DNA of 64,000 nt, taken from Monocercomonoides exilis (lineage: Eukaryota; Preaxostyla; Oxymonadida; Polymastigidae). The translations under genes were made by a program, and so were the position numbers. The stretch is taken from NCBI GenBank assembly GCA_001643675.2, contig LSRY02000064.1, forward strand, positions 310,001-374,000, in the 5' to 3' direction. The notes beneath the pieces were generated by a model that did not search any database, had not been told where the DNA came from, and was given only the letters and a program-made list of their open reading frames with translations. This document shows, one piece after another, positions 36,901-48,900 of the stretch. Position 1 is the first letter of the stretch. Each line of letters starts with the position of its first letter.

Positions 36901-39266
36901 GACTGGGACTGATAAGTGATGAAAATGTGCTGTTTTGACGAATTCGATGTGAAGGGGGCTCTTAACTAAAAATAAAAGTGAATAAAAAATGTCATAAAAT
37001 TTTTCATCTTTTCTAATTTAAAAACGTGCAAACGAATTTGAAAAGCTCAGCTTTTGAAGTGAAGTGAATGAAGGCAACGCCATTGTTCTTCTTCTTCTTC
37101 TTCGCAGAATGAGTCTTATTTTGCGTTGAACGATAGGAAAGAATGTTGTTCTCTTTTGAGTTGAATCCTTCGCTTTCTTCGCTTTCTTCGTTGTTTTCAT
37201 TATCTTCTTCTTCTCCTCCTCCTTCCTCTTCAAACATTTTGTTACTAAAAGAGATATCACTTGGATAGAATGCTTTTCTTCTCCTTTCTCTCTCCTCATC
37301 ATTCTTTTGAGCATATCTTTCGTTATAACCTCTTCTCGTTGAATTAATCGCTTCCTCGTATTTTTGTACAATTTCTTCTTCTTCCTCTTCTTCCTCTTCT
37401 TTTCCTTTTCCTTCTTCTTCTTTCTCGTTTTCTCTTCTCCCCTTCGCCATCTTCCTCTCTTCTTCTTTCCTTCTCCTCTCTTCTTCCTCCACAAGCCCTG
37501 CAAATATCCCTCTTCCATTCTTCAGCAGCTTCTTCACTTCGCTTCTGAGCCTGCGCAGAGGGTGAAGGGGATTCAGATGGTGTGCTGCCGGCAGAAGAAC
37601 AGAAATGTCACACGGAAGAAGAGGAGAAGACGAAGAAAGGGGAATAAACACGATGGCAGTGAGCGGGAAGTCTTTGGAGGTTGAGGTGGAATTGGAGGGA
37701 TAAAAAGTTGAGGAGGAGGAGGAGGAAGGAGAAAAAGAAAGAGAAGGAGAAGAAGAAGAAGCAATAGATGGAGTATGGAGAGGAGAAGGATGCAAAGAAG
37801 AAGACAGAAATTTTGCGTTGTGTGGAAGAAGTGACGATTTCAACGAAGCAGTTGGAGAAGAAAAAATTGAAGATGAAGTTGTAAAAGCAGGGAATATTGT
37901 GTTTGACGAAAAACGAGATGAAGATAAAGGAAGAGAAGAAGAAGAAGAAGACAAAGGGAGGAATGAAGAATCACCAGTTGTTATTGAAGAAGGAGCATCA
38001 AAAGATGAATTAGAAATTGATGGATGAGACGTACAATGTTCGCAAATACGAATTTGATTCGAAGCAACAGAAGATGAAGGCGTTTCCAATGAAGTGATAT
38101 CATCCGAATGTGAAAGCGAATTATTAGCAAAATTCCCTCCCTTTCCAGGAATCTCTGTGTTTTCTAGTTGACTGCCTGCAGAAGAGCACGAAGTGACGAC
38201 AGCCGAAGAAACATCAGAAAAAGGCGCATGGAGCGACGCCAAAGTCGGCTTCAGCTGCTCGCTGCACTCGGCAAACACGGCCAACTGCGGAAATTCGGCG
38301 TCTTCGGTTTGTGGGACAACCATAACGGCCACTCTGTCCTTCGTTTTCCGGCAGTCGCTCGGCAAAAACCGGATTCCCTCCTGTTTTTGGCTTCGGTCCC
38401 ACCATTTTCCGGCTTTCTTCTTCGTCTGCCGAATAAATGACGGGTCGAAGTATTCCTTCGGCTTGTTGTGGCTGCTGTTTCCGCTTTTGATTTCTGTCAG
38501 TTTCATCATAATCAGCAGCAATGTCTGCAGTTCATGAACAATCTCTTCGATTTGCCCTCGCGCCTTTTCTCTTTCAACCCACTCTTTCCACTCTTTGTCT
38601 CCGACGCGAGGTGTCACAATCACACGCACATCGCTTGGCAGGTTCAGTGCCTGTCTCACTCCTTTGCTTGTCAAATTCTTCGGTATTTGACTCAGCTCGA
38701 GAACACAATTTCCAGATCTTTCATTTGAAATCTCGTTTTCGCATTCTTTCTCGATTGTCCGAGACTTATCGACAAGCTGGTGAGTTGCTTCGCTCATGGT
38801 GAAGTGTAACATTGCCCAAAGAAATAAAAGTGAAAGTGTTAAGCCTCTTGTCAGTGATCGTTCATTAATGTTTGATATTGTTGTTTTGTCTAATCCTTTC
38901 AAATCATTTCCTCCATTCATGCAAAATGGAATAACAAATACCAAACACCAAAAGCATGTTACAGCCTTTTGAAGACATTTGAATCAATGAAGATAATAAA
39001 AGAATTTATAAATACATTACCAATAAGCATATTGCAACTTTCAATAGCTCAAAATACAAAATATAGTTCATTCCAAATACTTTGTAAATTGTCGCTTCAT
39101 CAAACTGAAAAAACGCCTTTAGAGTTGCGTAAATTGAATTTTGAGGAATCAACTTTGTTGGATGAAATCTAAAATTTCGAAAGAGATAAAGTGATTTTAT
39201 AAACAATGCAGTGATGCTAATTCCAGCAAAAATAGATAAATCTTTTGAATTTTTTATTTGGAACAT
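33961..39266 (-). CDS. OSCA/CSC1/TMEM63-family mechanosensitive channel-like protein
   Basis: Five exons, all phase 0: 39021-39266, 37034-38965, 36708-36965, 36196-36483 and 33961-36105, about 1,622 residues. The introns are 38966-39020, 36966-37033, 36484-36707 and 36106-36195. Exon 1 has the first membrane helix (SIFAGISITALFIKSLYLFR) and the family-typical DEATIYKVFGMNYILYFELL. Exon 2 gives FVIPFCMNGGNDLKGLDKTT and SISN-like TISNINERSLT, then a second helix and the cytosolic domain ending in VAFIHFTSKAELFKF. Exons 3-4 give PPEASMIKW, the equivalent of 'PEPxDIxW', then the IPVVALSQL helix. Exon 5 has further helices, FVDRYILFHLLQAQ ('DRYNLxY' of TMEM63) and a final helix pair. Family members are usually 700-900 residues. 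The excess is Ser-, Thr- and Glu/Lys-rich low-complexity insertions in loops. It would be a membrane osmo/stretch-gated cation channel; activity is inferred. Confidence 0.75.
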
Positions 39267-39594
39267 TGTGATAACATGTCATTTCTATTTTGATTGTTAC
39301 GAAAGAAAAAGCCTAAATTCATACTCAAAACAACGTTTGAAATAATAGACCAGTCACCCGACACATATTGAGACAAAAAGGATTTTCCATCTGTCATTAA
39401 ACTCAAAATAATCTAAGCTTGCTGCAAATGCTGTAAACTCCATTTACTAAATTATTAATATTATTCATAATGTTGGTTTTAGAGTTGATCGTATTTATTT
39501 TTTTCCAGAAAAAATACGAGCAATAATACTCAAAGTTTGTTCTTTAAAAAAGTCATGCATATAAAAATAGAAAAATGTCAAATTGCTAAAAACT
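39267..39594. other. Short intergenic spacer
   Basis: Between the eIF5A stop and the start of the OSCA-like gene, both on the minus strand. It should contain the promoter of the latter. Nothing else is recognised. Confidence 0.5.
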
Positions 39595-40131
39595 TTAAAT
39601 TTCTTTGAATGACATAATTTGTTCAATTCCCATAGCTTTGATTGTGCTAACAAGAAGGTCCTTTCCATCATCAAATGCTTGTTTAAGGTTTTCTCCAACT
39701 TCTCCTTCTGGAAGTTTAAGATCTTCTCTGGTTGCTCCTGATTCAAGCATGAGGGAAACGAATCCATCATCTTGAACATCAACCAACGAATATTCAGCTC
39801 TTTCAATGTCTGGAACTGGAACATTGTGGGAAGTTGGATGAAGTTCTTCGTATTTCTTTCCATTGAAGATATCAATGGCAACAATATGCATTTTAGCATG
39901 ACCATGCTTTCCAGTTTTTGAGGTGCTTGTTTCAACAACTTTTGCTGGGCGACCTATAAGCAATTGTTAACAACAAAAATGTGAGGTTAATCATCTTACG
40001 AATAGAGCAAAGTTAATACCTTTCATTGCAATATATCCACCCTTTTTGATATCACCAGCAGCCATTGGATGGCAATGGGAAGCTTCTGCATCTCCTGCAT
40101 CGAAATCATCATCTTCATAATCATCTGCCAT
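39595..40131 (-). CDS. eIF5A: Translation initiation/elongation factor 5A
   Basis: Two exons, 40020-40131 and 39595-39953, with a 66-bp phase-1 intron (39954-40019, GTATTA...TTATAG), give 156 residues, the normal length of eukaryotic eIF5A. The protein begins MADDYEDDDFDAGDAEASHC. It carries the hypusine loop STSKTGKHGHAK, in which Lys53 would be modified to hypusine by deoxyhypusine synthase and hydroxylase. It then runs IVAIDIFNGKKYEELHPTSH and into the C-terminal OB-like domain (YSLVDVQDDGFVSLML). eIF5A binds the ribosome E site and relieves stalls at proline-rich and other difficult sequences. Identification is secure; the splice joins ATG AAA G|GT CGC inside the conserved 'AMKGRPAKVV' strand. 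Confidence 0.97.
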
Positions 40132-41378
40132 TGTAGCGTATCGCTTGATAATTTAAATGTTAAAAATTAATTACAATAACTGTACATACTGGTTCTTTTC
40201 TCCTTTACAAACCAACTTCAGATCAACAAGTATCGGAAATTCATTATATACTATTTTTAGATTTTTTGATCAAAGAATTTTTTTGGAAATAATCTCATTC
40301 TTTGAATATAATTTCATGCAAATCTTATGAAACTTATTTCAAGTTCGTTTCTTTTTATATGAGAATCTCACATTTTTGGATTTTTTTTTGTTTGAAATTT
40401 TAATCTGTTCTATTCATTTAATCAAAGATTCATGAAACAAGATTGAAAATATTGATACAAATATTTTTAAGATAAAAAATAAAACTATTAATATTTTGTT
40501 TTTACTCAAAAAAACAACAAAGTTAAAAATTGAAAAATAAAAAACTATTTTCTTTTAAATTTTACAAAAAATCTTCAAATTAAAACAAGTAAAATAAGTT
40601 TAATCTTTGAAAAATAAATATCATACAACGAAAATAAGTGTCACATTTATTTTTATTTAATTGCAAAAATACAATTTTTCATTTTTAACTTGTCAGAAAA
40701 TTCAACATCTATTTTTCGAAATTGTTCAACTTTCAATTCGATACTAGAAAAATTGAGTTTTAATAAACAAATATTTTTTCCTGAATAATTGGTTTTTGGC
40801 TGCGTGTTAAAAAGTGATGAAAATATTTCATCAACTCAATGTTTGTAAAGGAAAAGAAAAATTGAACCTCTGTTTTAATTATTTGTGAAATTTCATGAAC
40901 ATTTTTGATTATTTTTTTAAAAAAAATCATCACAGAAAACATAAGAATTTTCAAATGAATTCACCTCCCATTGTTAAAATAATGCATTGGTATATTAACA
41001 AAAATTGTTAATATTGTTATTAATTAAGATAAGCAATGTTGAACAAATAAAGAATTCCGAAAGTGCATTTATTCATTTTTTCAATTGAGAAAATCGTTTG
41101 TTTTCAACATCTTGAATAAATATAATTCATTTTTCTTGATTGAATAATGCAATATGAAACAATGTGAAACAATTTTATTTGAATATTATCAGATTTCAAT
41201 CATGATAATATTATTAAAGCGGAAATTCTAATGATAATTCCAAATAGTTTTAATATGAATTCACTTTTCCATCATTTTCACGTATAATTGCATAATATGT
41301 TATTTTCAATAATTTCTGACATTCAGCTGAAGGCAAATTTTTCACAAAAATTTTGTAAAATTATTCTGTTTTATTCAC

Positions 41379-41435
41379 TTGGGTGATTATTTTTGTAATC
41401 ATAACTATTTTCGGGATGTCATATTTTCATTTTCA
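41379..41435 (+). repeat. Dispersed repeat fragment (partner at 3635-3690)
   Basis: TTGGGTGATTATTTTTGTAA, then TCATAACTATTTTCGGG, resembles 3635-3690 in the same orientation. It probably belongs to the same foldback family as 41572-41781. Confidence 0.55.
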
Positions 41436-41571
41436 TTTGTCGTTGGGAAGAGATTATGTATTCTGTTTGAGAATTTTTTTATCAACTGTTTAAAAACAAA
41501 TGTTAAAGATGAAATAAATATTTTGATAATGTTTTTTTAGCCTTTTCTCTTTTAAATGTTCTTTTGTTTGT

Positions 41572-41781
41572 ATGGCTGATCCTTTTTGAAATCAAACTTT
41601 CGTTCGAGTTTTGATCGAAAATTTCTTCTCAACGGGATTTGTGTCAAAATTTGTTTTTGGAATAGCAATTTCATAAGCAATAAGTGTTCCCTGTTTCAAC
41701 TCATTTTTTTCAAAATCCCATTGAAAGCAAAATTTTGTTCAAAACTTAAACGAAATTGTGATTTCAAAAAGAATCAGCCAT
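41572..41781. repeat. MITE-like foldback element, copy 3
   Basis: A 210-bp element with arms of about 70 bp. The left terminus ATGGCTGATCCTTTTTGAAA, then TCAAACTTTCGTT..., is mirrored on the right (reverse complement ATGGCTGATTCTTTTTGAAA, then TCACAATTTCGTT...). Inner blocks (CTCAACGGGATTTG versus TTCAATGGGATTTT) continue the pairing. The best-preserved copy of the family also seen at 3897 and 4830. No coding capacity. Confidence 0.8.
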
Positions 41782-42101
41782 GTCAAGGAGAAATATTCAA
41801 ACTGAAAATTTAATTAGAAATAAAATGACATCAAAAATAATCTCCTATTTCGAATAATAAGTTATTCAATTTTCATAAATTTGTTTTCCAAAATTGAATA
41901 ATAAATTGTGAATGGTGAATTGGAGCAGAATGACATCAACAAATACAATTTTAATTTTCATCTGAGTACTTTACATATCTGTGTATTCAGAAAATAATTG
42001 ACATTGATCCCATCTTCTGATGAAAAATTGGAATCAACCAAAAATCATCACAATAAGTTTTAAAATTTCCCGTTAAATAACGAAACAAACAAAATATGGG
42101 G

Positions 42102-42365
42102 GAAAATATTTCACTTCATGCATTTTCATAGAAATATTATGCACTTTTCATTGACTTTTTGAGATCAAAAAACACAATAAAAATAAGTTCGTTTTTGACA
42201 CTCGTTAAATATCACAATTCTTTATGTTTTGACTTCAATGACACCTATTTACGGATATGAAAATCAAATTTGTATTGAAATCTGAGAAAGTGAAATAAAG
42301 TTATGAGTTAAGCAATTTTTTTGTGCTTTGTGCAAAAAAAGCTTGAAAGTTCGTATTTTCCCCCA
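42102..42365 (+). repeat. Single-arm copy of the 5083-5724 element
   Basis: Runs from AAATATTTCACTTCATGCAT through GCACTTTTCATTGACTTTTT to GCTTGAAAGTTCGTATTTTC and CCCCA. It matches the left arm 5083-5344 directly and the right arm 5461-5724 inverted. No opposing arm is visible, so it is a solo or truncated copy. Confidence 0.7.
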
Positions 42366-42654
42366 TATGATCAAAATATTATCAAAACTATTTCTTCAAA
42401 ATCATGTGAAATTTTTTTTTTTATTTTATCTTTTAAAGTCTAATGTTTACCAAGGGAAAAAATTATTTATTTTTCAATCAGACTATTTTATTCATACCTC
42501 AAAAGTCATCAAGTGCCTTAAGACTTTCAAACAAATCAACAATAAATCAAAAAAAAATCAAAAATCATTCGAAGACTTTTCCTCCTGAAATAAAAATTAT
42601 AATCAATAATCCAAATAAATACAAAAAGACTATTTCAAACAAGAAATAAATTAG

Positions 42655-42662
42655 AAAAAAAA
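42655..42662 (-). terminator. RNA polymerase III terminator (T8 run)
   Basis: A run of eight T on the minus strand directly follows the 3' GTGCTGTAGC end of the 5S rRNA, as expected for Pol III termination. Confidence 0.8.
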
Positions 42663-42779
42663 GCTACAGCACTGGGTTTTTCCAGGCGGTCACCCATCCA
42701 AGTACTAACCCAGCGTTGGCCGCTTAACTTCGGAGGTCTGAAGGGATCCGGTGCGTATGACCAACTATGGCCGTAGCTC
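42661..42779 (-). rRNA. 5S rRNA: 5S ribosomal RNA
   Basis: About 118 nt, transcribed leftward. The 5' end (GAGCTACGGCCATA) pairs with the 3' end (GTGCTGTAGCTT) to form helix I. The highly conserved internal segments are present: GGATCCCTTCAGACCTCCGA, AAGTTAAGCGGCC, GGGTTAGTACTTGGATGGGT and GACCGCCTGG. These include the internal control region read by TFIIIA/TFIIIC for Pol III transcription. It is a single copy in this window, not in a tandem array or linked to other rRNA genes here. Confidence 0.96.
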
Positions 42780-45700
42780 ACGCACACTTCCTCAACCATC
42801 CCTTTTATAATCTTTCCCAATTATCCTTCTTTTTCTATTCTTTTCAATTCTTTTCCCATCATCACAATAACTTTCCCAATCATCATCTTTTTCTTTTCTT
42901 CTTTCTCTTCATTTTCAACTTTAGCTTTCTTCCTCACTTTCAAAAATTCATTCATTCATGCACTTCCTCTTTCTGACTTTTTGACTTTCTTTCTATCTCA
43001 ACCTCAACCTCAATCTCTCTCTTTCTCTAACTCTGCATTAAAAGACAGTGCAGAAAAGGAAAGCAGCTGATCGATAACCAACAGAAAATGCAGCTGAAGA
43101 ATTTGAAGAAAAAGTGCCAGACACTTCGCACATCTCTTATCTCATTCGGTGAATGATGCATACATCAGCAAGCAGATAGATAAATAGATGCTTTCCATCG
43201 TCTCTTTCTGCACACATGCCTGGCTCTGACCAGGCGCCCTCAACGTATTGCATCAGAGACATCATCTTCATTTATTTTTTGTTAAAAGCAAAAACAGCCA
43301 TGCTTTGAGAATCTTGTTCGTTTCAACCTGCTTCATCCTTCTTTTGCTTTTGACTGAATGAATTTCTTTGAATGCTGCTCATCTTGCTTGATATTGCAAT
43401 TATATCCACACTTTCAATCGTATGCGCCACAGGAACGAAGGCAGCAGTTTAATGCTAACACGTTATTCATTGTTCTCTTTCCTTGTTGAAAGAAACAGAG
43501 ATGCACATAACTGCAAGTATTCCATTTTCTACTGCTTTTTGAAGTCTGTCTGAAATGGTCAATGCCAAGATTGATTGAAAAAGAAAAACAGATAAACAGA
43601 AAGACAGACCTGCAAACAACATGATAAGAGGCACAGAAGAGAAGTAGATGGAGAAATAAATTCTTCATCTCTCTTTTCCACATTCAAATGACTTTAAATT
43701 ATAATGTTCAATGCTCAATAAAATGCTGATAGAGTCGCCATATCAGGAATCTGTTTGAAGAAGGTTCGCAGACAATCATATTTTCCTTCTCATCAACCAA
43801 TAAAAATCTGAGTGTTCTGAAATCGCCAAAGGGAGCGAAAAGAAACAAGGCAGTCAGCAAATACTGATACTGAAGAAGAAAAATAATCGACAACGATTGT
43901 AGAATAGTAACAATAAATAAGATAAATATCTTTCATTCACTTTGGAAGAATAAATGTTGATGAAATCGGAATTATGATAATCTCATGCTTCAATATCCTT
44001 TGTTCATTCAAATATTCGTTTCTATTCATTCCTAATGTTCCCCTTGATGTATTACGGCAGAGCCCTTACCACTGTCTTGCTTATCGATATTCCTTCCTCT
44101 TTGCACATGTTATATGCATGTCCAAAACTCTGAGACAAGCTATGTGAGCAATCTTTCTCTTCAACATGAACATAAATTTCATCATTTTTGCTTTGGAAGG
44201 TTTCCTTTCAAAACATGCATCTCACTGCATTCTCGTTTGTAACAAAATGTCTTCCTTGTCCAGATTAATTTTTTTGAGCGTCAATTGCTATTAGCTCATT
44301 GGAGCCGTTCATCCATCTAAAGATAGACTAACTGGCCCATCTGTCTGCTCTTCTCCATCGGCGCCAACAGTATAAGTATTGAAACTGTATTTGATGATGA
44401 AGGCGATCAAAAGATTGAAGCATCTTCCGTTGAAAAAACTCAGTTGCCATCCAATCCCTGACTGAAGAATCTGAAATAAGACTGTCAAATGGAAACATCC
44501 CTGCCAAAGCAATCGCTCAATAGCAAAATGCTCTCCAATTCAAAGAAATAAACTTATTCATAGAAAATCAATAAACAAATCAGTCAAACTGCATTTTCCT
44601 TCAGTTATTGAAACAAATTGTTTTTGCCTTCGGCAACTGATTCATATCACAAAGAATGGAATTGACCTTTAAAAAATATTCAATTTGCTCACATTTGTCT
44701 GTTTAATTGGAAAACATTGCTTTCATGAGTATCTTCTTTTGTTGAACATCAAACATGCAATGTTTAATGCTCATTTCTGAAAGCAGATTTTCTTTCAAAA
44801 ATAAAGAAAAAGAAAGAAAAATATATAAAGATAGATACTCTTCAGAAAATATTCCATACATATGCTTGTTCATTTTTGTCCAGTCTCAATTTCCCGAATT
44901 CCCCTTTCTTTCGTGCAGAACAACAAACAAACAAAAATGGCTTTTGTTTTCCAATAGCTTCCAATTCCACAAGCAGAACCTTCCACAAGTACCTCAAAAT
45001 ACACAATAAATGCAACATAACAAAAGCGGAGCTTGTTTCCTTGGCAGATTCAGATACATGAAAAATCGTTTGAGATGCAATTCCTGGTGAAGCAGGGGAT
45101 GTGCCAGAAATACAGAAACAAGGACATTGATAGAAAGAATGGCTTGAAATTGTCACAAAACACTAGAACATCTGCAAGTGTATGTTAGCCTCAGAAACTC
45201 ATATTTATGTGATTGAGGAAATAATTAAGGGCCAAATATTGAAAACAAAAATTCTTGTTTTTGCTTCAGAAAAGCAGAGACACTGGAATTTTCCTCATGT
45301 TGCATTTTATAAATGCTTTGTTCTTTGCATGAAGAAGCAAAGGAATCGACTCATCGAAAAGCGTCACTCTTTCTTGCATATTTCATTTATTCTGCTATTC
45401 TTCCATCCTCCGATAATTTCACTGCATCAGGATCATCTCCCAAAATTCTATCCACATTTGATGAACGCATATTTTCGGATGTCATGCAGTATTTCAACTG
45501 AAAGAGACGTGTGTGAAAAACAAAATGCCAATTGATTTTAAAGATAATATTTCAATTCGTTCGTTTCAGTTGAAGAACCCCACCCAAAACAGCAAGTGCG
45601 CGAATTCAAGACAATATTCCACAAAGTCTTGCATATATGTTTCTTTTCAACCTTTTTTTCTGTTTCTTTTTGAACTGTGTTGTTGAAATGAGAAACTGAT

Positions 45701-45914
45701 AATGCAAAGAATTGGGAGATCTGCTTATCTCTTCAGTCCGCTCTGCGATCATTTGTGAAAAATGGAATACCCAATTTATTGTGCTATTTGGCATGAAGTC
45801 TATTTTGAGATCATGTTTCTTTCAAAAAAAGAATCATGAATAGATCAAAAACTCCCATATGGACGAGAAAAAAGGATTCCTGAGGGAAAAGAAGACGTTT
45901 TATCCCTTTGCAGA
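42780..45914. other. 3.1-kb gene-poor region, possibly degenerate coding DNA
   Basis: No intact gene. The sequence is less AT-rich and less repetitive than other intergenic DNA here, and it contains several codon-like stretches in shifting + frames. Examples are 44327-44461 (...IETVFDDEGDQKIEASSVEK... to TGA), then another frame to TAG at 44519-44521 (SLTEESEIRLSNGNIPAKAI), 44876-45061 and 45313-45501. These look like remains of Ser/Asn-rich coding sequence, but frame use is inconsistent and none has a start, splice structure or motif I can name. It also contains the upstream region of the gene at 45915. Confidence 0.4.
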
Positions 45915-48900
45915 ATGGGCCCACATCCACAAAAAATATTGACGTTTGTCCTTTTGATTTCTTCGATTGTGAGTTGCAGTGCAGCGGGTGATCAGGAGCA
46001 GTTTGTGGGATACAAACATGAAAAAGCAGAAACAAGAGCAGAAAAAGGAAAAGTGAGGAGATCCAAGAACCAGCCATGTTTGCTCAGAAATGAAATTGTG
46101 AGTGATTGGCACACAAAATATAAGGAAGGAGGAGAGGAGAAGAAGAAGATGCACTCGAGCGTTTCTGAATGGATTAATGGATTTGGCAACAGCAAAGAGG
46201 CAAAAGGACAGAGCCAAAGAAATGAAAAGCAAAAAGAAGGAAATTCGCAACAAAGTGGAAATTTATATTCACTTTGCACAATAGGTTGTTTTCAGAGCCA
46301 TTTTCTTCTTCTGAATTCCACACTTCTTCTGTTGTCTATTCAGCTGAATTCTCCAGGAGAAGAGGCAATGGTCTCAATTGGAGGAAAATCAGTTTTATTT
46401 TTTGAAGACTGCGAGATACGTTATGAGGACGAGTCAAAGAGATCTCCGATCGAACTGCACACTGGCTCAGCAAGCTTTGTGAACATATCGCTTATTATTG
46501 AAGGGCAAACGCCACTCTTCCATTCTCTTGCCTTTTCACCAAACGATATTTCTGTTGGCAGGACCAGAGCTGTGTCAATGATCCACTCAACATTTTCATC
46601 TGTGTTGCTTTCACCAACCCCATTTTTGTGCAACGGGCCTTTATCGAGCATCTCGCTATTCAAGTGCACTTTCTCAAACATCACCAAAGCTACACCAGCA
46701 AAATCATCAAGAGGATCTGAGAATGATTGTTTCACAAAAATTGATAGCTGCTCATTTGTTTCCGTGGAGGATGCGATTTATGGGGGAGTTGTGGATTCGA
46801 TGTATTGCCCTCTGTCTTCGCTTCTTTCTGTGAATAATTCATATATCAGGTGCAATCGTCTGAGATTCACAGAAAACGAAGGAAGGAGGCAGATGGGAAG
46901 GCAAGTGCTCGGAAATGGGACACACACATTTGAGAGCTGCGAGTGGAGTGGATGCAATGCCACAAACGGAGCAGCAATATATTTGTATGATCAGCCTCAA
47001 GCATCTCTGAACATTTCGAATTGTATTTTCGACAAATGCACAGGAAACGAATCATTCGGTGGAGCTATTTCTACATGCAATATCTTAGGTTTAGTAATTG
47101 TGAAAAGCAATTTCACAGAATGCAAAATAGAAAAAGAAGGGGGAGGTGCAATTTATGCTGTTGTTGTGTCAACATTTTCGAGATTATTTTCTTTGCATTT
47201 CTTGAAATGCATTTGTGAAGGACATGGAGCAGGATTCTTTTTTGACAAGTTCAACATCAGTAGGGGAAATGATACAACCTCTGGAGCAATAGTGGAATGC
47301 ACTTTTGACAGTAATGATGCAGGAAGAGGGTGGGGTGGAGCCTTTCGAATTGATTATTCACCAAAAGGTTTCTCTGTAAGATCCTGCAATTATTTGAGAT
47401 GTGTTGGAGGAAAGGCTGGAGGAGCAATAACAATGGAACAACTTGAGTTTCATGATCAGAATCCAAGTTTGATATGGTTCTGTATGCTTCATGAATGCTT
47501 CACAAGAGATGCTGAACTTGATGATTATAAGGGTCATGATGCTTATTTTTTTGATCCTTTATCCAAACGACTTTTTCAGACACCATTTGTTGAGTCATAC
47601 ACAACAAATTTAAAACAGTATCGAGTCACTTACAACAATAATAGCTGGAATTATCCTGATGAATGGATACCAATTGGGATTCATATCAACCCATGCTTCA
47701 TTGGAGTCACAGGCAATGATAATGAAGATCTTTGTGGATTAGAGGAAAGTCTGCCATGTAAGACACTTTTTCACTCAGTTGAGAAAAGCAACAGACAATG
47801 TTCATACGGAATTGTATTATTGGAAGGGAATCACATTTCTGAAAGAGAAAGTCTAAACATTAGGGAAAAAGAGATATTGCTCAGGGGAACAAGCAGAAAT
47901 CGCACTGTTCTTCACTCTTCTGGAATTGCATCTCCGGATTCTTTGCTGTTTTCTGTGTCAACAGGCTCACTTTTGTTGGAGTCATTCACCATCCTGCACA
48001 ACCATCAGTCGCCATCGATGCGAATACTGGTGATGATCTCGTCAGAGGGGGAGTGTGGGTTGGATGATATGTGTGTGTATTCTCCTGAGTCGCAAACTCA
48101 AGTCGAGTTTGAGTGCTCGATGTTTGAGGTTGATCTGGGGCGTTTCTGGGTGAGAAACAGCCGGATTGAGAGATTCAAACTGTCTTCGGTGCTAATTGCT
48201 GATACGCTGCGCTCAGCATCAACAATGGTGCTATTTGGGAATGTGACATTTGGTTGGATTGAGAGGGTATCAGGAGGAGGGAGTGTTGTGAACATGAAGA
48301 TTGGTGATGGGGAAGGGGTTCGTGTGGAGAATGTGAGTGTGAATAACTGTTCGAGCGTGGGAGGAGATGGAGGTGGGATGAGGATAGAGATAGGAGATGG
48401 AGGATGGATGAGGCTTGGGGAAGAGAGGAGTGGAACAGAGATTTGTGGGTGTCTGGCAGAGGATGGGAGAGGCGGGGGGATAGCAGTGGTGATGGAGAAT
48501 GCATTCTCATCGATGGTGCTGGAGAATGTTGTGTTCAGAGAGAACAGAGCCGTTTCAGGGAGAAATGTGTTTGTGATATCCCCGGATCTGGGGGTGAGTG
48601 TGTCGAGGGAATCATTCAAGTTCTTTTCAGGAGAAGCGCCATTTGGGGCAGAAGATGCAGCTGGGGTGGAAGTGGAGGCTCCTTTGGTGGTAATTCCGCT
48701 GGTATATTATCTGATGGAGAGGGAGGGGAATGTGAGTGTTGGAAGTGGTGGTGTGGATGTGGATGTGTGTGGGTTTGGAGCGTATCCATGCCGGACAGTG
48801 GGATATGGGGTGAGGCATCGGCAGCAAGAAGGAGGAGTGAGGCAGGTTGTGGTGCTTTCACCGTTCAAGCTGGAGGAGAGCATTGTAATGGGAGAGGATG

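Larger units (their letters stand above)
40132..42654. other. Gene-free AT-rich region with repeat copies
   Basis: 2.5 kb between eIF5A and the 5S rRNA gene. Apart from three dispersed repeats (41379-41435, 41572-41781, 42102-42365) I see only AT-rich DNA. No ORF has coding character. The part next to 40131 should carry the eIF5A promoter. Confidence 0.6.
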
